Below, piece by piece: positions 5,746-10,436 of a stretch of 10,436 nucleotides of DNA. Source of the stretch: Flavobacteriaceae bacterium (GTDB taxonomy: Bacteria > Bacteroidota > Bacteroidia > Flavobacteriales > Flavobacteriaceae); assembly GCA_018674025.1 (NCBI GenBank), contig JABHBC010000002.1, positions 1-10,436 on the forward strand, written 5' to 3'. Within the stretch, counting starts at the first letter, position 1; each line of letters starts with the position of its first letter. Both the position numbers and the translations under genes were made by a program. The notes beneath the pieces were generated by a model, which was not told the origin of the DNA, searched no databases, and saw only the letters and a program-made list of their open reading frames with translations.

Positions 5746-7380
5746 ATGGCAAAAGATATAAAGTTTGACGTAGAAGCTAGAGATGGCTTAAAAAGAGGGG
5801 TTGACGCATTGGCTAATGCGGTTAAAGTAACCCTAGGTCCAAAGGGTAGAAATGTAATTATCAGCAAATCGTTTGGTCCTCCACAAGTTACCAAAGACGG
5901 TGTAACTGTAGCAAAAGAAGTTGAAATTGATAATGAACTTGAGAACATGGGTGCTCAGATGGTAAAAGAAGTTGCTTCAAAAACAAATGATTTAGCAGGT
6001 GACGGAACTACTACTGCAACTGTTTTGGCTCAAGCGATTGTAAAAGAAGGGTTAAAAAATGTAGCAGCTGGTGCCAATCCAATGGATTTAAAAAGAGGTA
6101 TAGATAATGCCGTTACTGCTATTGTTAAAGATTTAAATAAACAATCAACTCAAGTTGGAAATTCATTAGATAAAATTAGACAAGTAGCTTCAATTTCTGC
6201 TAACAACGATAATACAATTGGTGATTTAATTTCAACAGCGTTTGATAAAGTTGGCAAAGAAGGTGTAATTACTGTAGAAGAAGCTAAGGGAACTGACACT
6301 TACGTTGATGTAGTTGAAGGAATGCAATTTGACAGAGGTTTTTTATCTCCTTATTTTGTTACTAATGCTGATAAAATGATTGCAGATTTAGAAAATCCAT
6401 ATATTTTATTATTTGATAAAAAAATATCTAATCTACAAGAGATTCTACCAATCCTTGAACCTGTATCTCAATCTGGAAGACCATTGTTAATTATTGCTGA
6501 GGATGTAGATGGACAAGCATTAGCAACCTTAGTGGTTAATAAGTTAAGGGGTGGTTTAAAAATTGCAGCTGTTAAAGCTCCTGGATTTGGTGATAGAAGA
6601 AAAGCAATGTTAGAAGATATTGCAATTTTAACAGGTGGGACAGTTATTTCAGAAGAAAGAGGTTTTTCACTTGAAAGTGCAGATTTAACTATGTTAGGAA
6701 CTGCTGAAACTGTTACTGTTGACAAGGATAATACAACGATTGTTAATGGGGCTGGAAAAGAAAATGACATTAAAGCAAGAGTTAACCAAATTAAAGCTCA
6801 AATTGAAACAACTACAAGTGATTATGATAAAGAAAAGTTACAAGAACGTCTAGCAAAGCTAGCTGGTGGAGTAGCTGTGCTATATGTTGGTGCTGCTAGT
6901 GAAATTGAAATGAAAGAAAAAAAGGACAGAGTAGATGATGCTCTTGCTGCTACTAGAGCTGCTGTAGAAGAAGGTATTGTTGCTGGTGGTGGTGTTGCTT
7001 TAGTTAGAGCTAAAGCAGTGCTAGAAAAATTAAATGGAGAAAATAATGATGAGCTTACTGGAATTCAAATAGTTTCAAGAGCAGTTGAATCACCAATTAG
7101 AACAATTGTAGCTAACGCTGGTGGAGAAGGAAGTGTTGTAGTTGCCAAAGTTTCTGAAGGAAAAAAAGACTTTGGGTACGATGCTAAAAAAGAAGAGTAT
7201 GTTGATATGCTTAAAGCTGGAATTATTGATCCTAAAAAAGTAACTAGAATTGCACTAGAAAATGCAGCTTCAGTTGCTGGAATGATTCTTACAACAGAAT
7301 GCGCATTAGTTGATATTAAAGAAGAATCTGCTGCAGCTCCAATGCCTCCAATGGGTGGTGGAATGCCAGGAATGATGTAA
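5746..7380 (+). CDS. groEL: Chaperonin GroEL (Hsp60)
   Basis: GroEL forms the double-ring ATP-driven folding chamber. The 544-residue product is full length and starts MAKDIKFDVEARDGLKRGV. The ATP-site elements are intact: TLGPKGRNVIISKSFG (29-44), KDGVTVAKE (50-58, with D51) and AGDGTTTATVL (84-94, with D86). The apical segment FDRGFLSPYFVTN and the signature AALAATRAAVEEGIVAGGG-type region (here DDALAATRAAVEEGIVAGGG) are present. The C-terminus ends in the usual Gly/Met-rich tail (PPMGGGMPGMM). It is the only chaperonin copy in the window. A strong terminator follows 20 bases after its stop. Confidence 0.98.
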   Translation: MAKDIKFDVEARDGLKRGVDALANAVKVTLGPKGRNVIISKSFGPPQVTKDGVTVAKEVEIDNELENMGAQMVKEVASKTNDLAGDGTTTATVLAQAIVKEGLKNVAAGANPMDLKRGIDNAVTAIVKDLNKQSTQVGNSLDKIRQVASISANNDNTIGDLISTAFDKVGKEGVITVEEAKGTDTYVDVVEGMQFDRGFLSPYFVTNADKMIADLENPYILLFDKKISNLQEILPILEPVSQSGRPLLIIAEDVDGQALATLVVNKLRGGLKIAAVKAPGFGDRRKAMLEDIAILTGGTVISEERGFSLESADLTMLGTAETVTVDKDNTTIVNGAGKENDIKARVNQIKAQIETTTSDYDKEKLQERLAKLAGGVAVLYVGAASEIEMKEKKDRVDDALAATRAAVEEGIVAGGGVALVRAKAVLEKLNGENNDELTGIQIVSRAVESPIRTIVANAGGEGSVVVAKVSEGKKDFGYDAKKEEYVDMLKAGIIDPKKVTRIALENAASVAGMILTTECALVDIKEESAAAPMPPMGGGMPGMM

Positions 7381-7400
7381 AAATAACTAAGGTTAATTTA

Positions 7401-7436
7401 TTAAAAAAGGCACTCTGTTATGAGTGCCTTTTTTAA
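7401..7436. terminator. Bidirectional intrinsic terminator between groEL and the M13 peptidase gene
   Basis: A perfect 15-base inverted repeat surrounds a 6-base loop (TGTTAT). The GC part of the stem is GGCACTC/GAGTGCC, and it is flanked by a run of six A on the left and six T on the right. On the plus strand this gives a hairpin with a U-tract ending groEL. On the minus strand it gives the mirror structure, 18 bases after the M13 peptidase stop codon. The two genes converge here, so one structure can serve both. Confidence 0.93.
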
Positions 7437-7453
7437 TTATAATAACTAAAAAT

Positions 7454-9496
7454 TTACCAAATTCTTACTCTATTTTCTGGAGCTATATACATATTATCTC
7501 CTTCTTTAACTCCAAAAACTTCGTAAAATGCATCAACATTTTTAAGTGGTTGAGTTGCTCTATTATATCCTGGAGAGTGAGGATCAGTTGTGATTTGACT
7601 TCTCAAGGCATCTTCTCGAATCAATGTTCTCCAAACTGTTGCCCACGACATAAAGAAACGCTCTTCAGCTGAGAACCCATCAATTGGTTCAGGCCTTCCA
7701 TTTTCCTTAATATGTATTTGTAAGCCATCATAAGCCCCAAGAACACCACCTAAATCTCCAATATTTTCACCAAGAGTAAATTTTCCATTAATAAATACTC
7801 CGTCAAGGACTTCCAAAGAACTATACTGTTCTGCTAAGGCATTTCCTCTTTTTTCAAATTCTTCTAAGTCACTTTCCGTCCACCAGTTATTTACATTTCC
7901 ATCACCATCAAATCTAGCGCCAGAATCATCAAATGCATGGGAAATCTCATGACCAATAACAGCTCCTATTCCTCCATAATTTACCGCTTCATCAGCAGTA
8001 TAATTGTAAAAAGGTGGTTGAAGAATTGCTGCTGGAAAAACTATCTCATTATTTAATGGATTAAAATAAGCATTAACAGTTTGAGGAGACATCCCCCATT
8101 CAGATTTATCAACAGGCTCACCAATTTCTGATATGTTTTGATTAAAATTCCATTCAGAAACAGCAAACATATTTTCAGCAAAACTATTTCCTTTATTTAC
8201 CTCCAATTCAGAATAGTCTTTCCATTTATCTGGATATGCAATTTTAACTGTAAACTTATCAAGTTTCTCAATAGCTTTAGTTTTAGTTATTTCACTCATC
8301 CAATCTAGGTTCTGAATTCTAATTTGAAAAGCTTCTATAACGTTAGCAATCATTTTTTCAGCTTTTAACTTAGCTTCAGGAGGGAATTTTGCATCTACAT
8401 AAAGTTGACCAATAGCTTCACCTACACTAGAGTTAACAGTACCTAAAGCTCTTTCTTCTGCTGGCCTTTGAGCTTTAGAGCCGTAAAGTCTTTTACTGTA
8501 AAAATCCCAGTTTGTTTTTTCTATTTCCGTTGTTAAATAATTAGCTGAATTATCAATTGTAGACCATTTCATTAAAGTTTTTAAATCATTGATTGAAGTA
8601 GTTTCCAAAACATTATTTAATTCTTTCATGTACTTAGGCTGCATTACAAGAACCTGATCTAGAGATTTTTTAATTCCCAAGTCTAAAACTAATTTATTCC
8701 AGTTCATGGATGGAGTTAGAGATTCTAATTCGTCTATAGTCATAGGGTTATTAAAATTTCTTATATCTCGACTTTGAACTTTATCTAACCTTGGCTCAGC
8801 AAGTTTAGTTTCTAAATCAAGAATTAAAATTGCTGCATTATCAGCATCAGTTACATTATAACCTATAAACTGAAACATTTTTGAAACATGTTTCAGATAA
8901 TCCTTTCTAATATCTTTAGTTTTTTCGTCTTGATCTAGATAATAGTCACGTTGTAGACCTAATCCGCCAGGGAAAACCCATGCAGTGTTTACACTACTAT
9001 CATTCAAATCTGGATTAGCACCAATCCCCGCAAAGGGTGCAGAAACCCCTGTAACTGTTGCATATACAGTTTGCAGATCATTAATGTTTTTTATTCCTTC
9101 AATAGCATCCAATAAATGCTTAATCGGTTTAATTCCAGCTTTATTTCTTGAAATTGTGTCAAGCTTTGTTTCAAAAATTAATAACGCTTTTTTTTGATCA
9201 GAACCTTCCTTGTAATTATCTTTAATTTGTGCGGTTTTAATTATTTCAAGCACGTCTTGTCTAGTTGTTTTTCTTAATACACCAAATCCACCCCATCTTG
9301 ATTCATCGTCAGGAATTGTGTTTGTTTTCATCCAATTTCCATTAACATAATTGTAAAAGTCATCTTTTGGATCAACACTAGTATCCATGTTTTCTAATAT
9401 TATTCCTGGTATTTTTTCATTTTCTGATTCAAAATTTTGACAACTATTAAATAATAATATAGTTGAGCATAAAATTATAGTCTTAATTATTTTCAT
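7454..9496 (-). CDS. M13-family zinc metallopeptidase (neprilysin/PepO-like) lipoprotein
   Basis: Endopeptidase of the M13 family, which cleaves oligopeptides in the cell envelope. The 680-residue product has a lipoprotein signal peptide with lipobox LFNSC and lipidated C19. The M13 N-terminal domain begins at about 35 (DPKDDFYNYVNGNWMKT). The catalytic domain has NAYFNP (475-480), the zinc motif HEISH (H516, E517, H520) and the third ligand in ENIGD (E577, with D581). H640 in DPHSPGYNR matches the transition-state-stabilising histidine of neprilysin. The C-terminus ends NRVRIW, as in many bacterial members. All catalytic residues are intact and the length is normal. It lies 31 bases downstream of the HMA gene on the same strand, so read-through is possible. 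Natural substrates are unknown. The plus-strand open frames inside it are shadows. Confidence 0.96.
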   Translation of the reverse strand: MKIIKTIILCSTILLFNSCQNFESENEKIPGIILENMDTSVDPKDDFYNYVNGNWMKTNTIPDDESRWGGFGVLRKTTRQDVLEIIKTAQIKDNYKEGSDQKKALLIFETKLDTISRNKAGIKPIKHLLDAIEGIKNINDLQTVYATVTGVSAPFAGIGANPDLNDSSVNTAWVFPGGLGLQRDYYLDQDEKTKDIRKDYLKHVSKMFQFIGYNVTDADNAAILILDLETKLAEPRLDKVQSRDIRNFNNPMTIDELESLTPSMNWNKLVLDLGIKKSLDQVLVMQPKYMKELNNVLETTSINDLKTLMKWSTIDNSANYLTTEIEKTNWDFYSKRLYGSKAQRPAEERALGTVNSSVGEAIGQLYVDAKFPPEAKLKAEKMIANVIEAFQIRIQNLDWMSEITKTKAIEKLDKFTVKIAYPDKWKDYSELEVNKGNSFAENMFAVSEWNFNQNISEIGEPVDKSEWGMSPQTVNAYFNPLNNEIVFPAAILQPPFYNYTADEAVNYGGIGAVIGHEISHAFDDSGARFDGDGNVNNWWTESDLEEFEKRGNALAEQYSSLEVLDGVFINGKFTLGENIGDLGGVLGAYDGLQIHIKENGRPEPIDGFSAEERFFMSWATVWRTLIREDALRSQITTDPHSPGYNRATQPLKNVDAFYEVFGVKEGDNMYIAPENRVRIW

Positions 9497-9527
9497 GATT
9501 TTTTAATATGATTTGTGGATTAATATT

Positions 9528-9875
9528 TTATTGGTGATTCTTTACAACATTAGGATCCCTGTATTTACAACAAGGATCTAAACTATTGTATGCTTTATCA
9601 GTTGCTATTACCTTTTCAGTGTCATGACCTAATTCAGCAATAAATTTATGTATATCATTTAATTTAATTTTTTTTTCGTTATAAATTAAACTAATCTTAT
9701 TTGTGGAAATATTCCATTTAGAAAACTTAACACCTTTTAGTTTAATGGTGGAGTTTTCAATCCTTTCCTTGCACATTCCACAAACTCCATCAACTCTAAA
9801 ATTTGCTTTCGCATTGGAGTTTTGATCCATAGTAGATAGTGAAATTAAAACTGAAATTAATATATATTTTATCAT
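9528..9875 (-). CDS. Small exported heavy-metal-associated (HMA) domain protein
   Basis: A 115-residue protein with an N-terminal hydrophobic segment (about 3-15) that looks like a signal peptide or anchor without a clear cleavage site or lipobox. One HMA domain follows (about 25-92): ANFRVDGVCGMCKERIENS holds the metal-binding CxxC as C32 and C35 (CGMC), and the ferredoxin-like fold is completed by KFSKWNISTNKISLIYNEKK and IHKFIAELGHDTEKV. HMA domains bind soft metals, chiefly Cu(I), and also Zn, Cd or Hg. A second cysteine pair, C102-C103 in DPCCKYRDP near the C-terminus, could add ligands. It starts 2 bases after the stop codon of the TonB-dependent receptor gene, so the two are almost surely co-transcribed. 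A role as periplasmic metal carrier or sensor is inferred; the metal cannot be fixed from sequence. Confidence 0.88.
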   Translation of the reverse strand: MIKYILISVLISLSTMDQNSNAKANFRVDGVCGMCKERIENSTIKLKGVKFSKWNISTNKISLIYNEKKIKLNDIHKFIAELGHDTEKVIATDKAYNSLDPCCKYRDPNVVKNHQ

Positions 9876-9877
9876 CT

Positions 9878-10436
9878 TTAATAAATTTTAAATCTTAAAC
9901 CTGCGTAATACATACTTCCAAATATTGGCCCATAAACAAATGTAGTGTCAAAACCTTGACTAAATGGATCTTCGCTCATAAATATAGGGTTTTTTTGCTT
10001 TGTATTGGTTAAATTTTCAGCTCCAATATAAAACTCAAATTTTTCTGAAAAAACTCTTGTTAGTTGAGAGTTAACAGTTGTAAAATCTGGCGTAGGTGCT
10101 TGATAGATTGGAATAATTGAAGTTGTATTTTCAGGAATTCTATTAGGGTATCTTTGCTCTCCAATCCAATTAAAGGTTGTATCAAACTTCCACTGAGATT
10201 TGTTTTCACTCAAATCTGAGTTAAGAGAAAAATTTAAAAAAATACGTTCTTTTGGGGTCATCGGTTTTCTCAAAATTCCAGAACTATAATCTGTTTTAAC
10301 GTCATATAGTTTGTAAGCTAATTTTAAGTCAATGTTTTCACTTATATAATAATTAAATTGAGATTGAAAACTGGATGCATAACTCTTGCCTTCTAAATTA
10401 TAAAAACTAATTTCATAGGGGTTTTCCCAATCGACA
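9878..10436 (-). CDS. TonB-dependent receptor, C-terminal 185 codons, 5' end outside window
   Basis: Outer-membrane beta-barrel transporter driven by TonB; only the last strands of the barrel are seen. The frame is open from the window edge (VDWENPYEISFYNLEG...) to the stop at 9878-9880; the first internal Met at 10273 is not the true start. Features of the barrel end are alternating strands such as QSQFNYYISENIDLKLAYKLYD, RIFLNFSLNSDL and SQWKFDTTFNWIGEQRYP, the conserved EFYIGAENLTNTKQKNPI, and the final strand YYAGLRFKIY ending in an aromatic residue as needed for barrel assembly. The plug and TonB box lie beyond 10436, so the substrate cannot be read directly. The HMA protein gene 2 bases downstream suggests a metal, possibly copper, or a metal complex. 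Confidence 0.9.
   Translation of the reverse strand, partial: VDWENPYEISFYNLEGKSYASSFQSQFNYYISENIDLKLAYKLYDVKTDYSSGILRKPMTPKERIFLNFSLNSDLSENKSQWKFDTTFNWIGEQRYPNRIPENTTSIIPIYQAPTPDFTTVNSQLTRVFSEKFEFYIGAENLTNTKQKNPIFMSEDPFSQGFDTTFVYGPIFGSMYYAGLRFKIY

Noticed and set aside
6468..6770. Minus-strand open frame inside groEL
   Set aside because: Shadow of a highly conserved coding region, with no start context or family resemblance.
7403..7434. GGCACTC...GAGTGCC resembling CIRCE half-sites
   Set aside because: CIRCE needs TTAGCACTC-N9-GAGTGCTAA upstream of a chaperone gene. Here the loop is 6 bases, the outer bases are an A-run and a T-run, and the site follows groEL, so it is a terminator.
7424..7672. 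Plus-strand open frame over the groEL terminator and the M13 3' end
   Set aside because: It starts inside the terminator hairpin and runs antisense to the conserved C-terminus of the M13 peptidase, with no recognisable protein features.
9878..10273. A stand-alone 131-residue protein starting at the Met at 10273
   Set aside because: The frame continues upstream without a stop to the window edge and the added residues look like further barrel strands, so this Met is internal to the TonB-dependent receptor.

Overview
The window looks like the chromosome of a member of the Bacteroidota, most likely class Flavobacteriia. It is strongly AT-rich and its genes lack Shine-Dalgarno sequences. Promoters fit the Bacteroidota pattern TTTG / TAnnTTTG. 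The proteins are of flavobacterial type: a MiaB with the lineage insert, a receiver-less sigma-54 activator, a short LptE lipoprotein, a Gly-rich SecG and a TonB-dependent receptor. I cannot name the genus.

Layout. Positions 1-970 (minus) hold the first 323 codons of topA, including the catalytic tyrosine; the rest lies outside the window. A 200-base divergent intergenic region (971-1170) carries a candidate topA promoter, a good miaB promoter and a perfect palindrome overlapping the miaB -33 element. A tightly packed plus-strand operon follows: miaB, a sigma-54-dependent activator, lptE, an uncharacterised TPR protein and secG, with gaps of only 2, 3, 13 and 5 bases. After a 95-base gap that probably holds a separate promoter come groES and groEL. 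A strong bidirectional hairpin terminator (7401-7436) separates them from the minus-strand block. That block, read right to left, is the 3' end of a TonB-dependent receptor gene, a small secreted heavy-metal-associated (HMA) protein gene 2 bases downstream, and an M13 zinc metallopeptidase lipoprotein gene 31 bases further on.

How the genes relate. The plus-strand operon joins tRNA modification (MiaB), transcription control (sigma-54 activator), outer-membrane LPS assembly (LptE), protein export (SecG) and protein folding (GroES/GroEL). I recall this order as common in Flavobacteriia, so it looks like conserved housekeeping synteny rather than an acquired island. The right-hand block looks like envelope metal handling: the receptor and the HMA protein are probably co-transcribed, while the link to the M13 peptidase is by proximity only.

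I see no mobile element, CRISPR array, tRNA, rRNA, phage gene or defence system. No clearly undescribed system is present. The points most worth a second look are the palindrome at the miaB promoter, the mixed promoter signals upstream of groES, the TPR protein of unknown function between lptE and secG, and the receptor-HMA pair.
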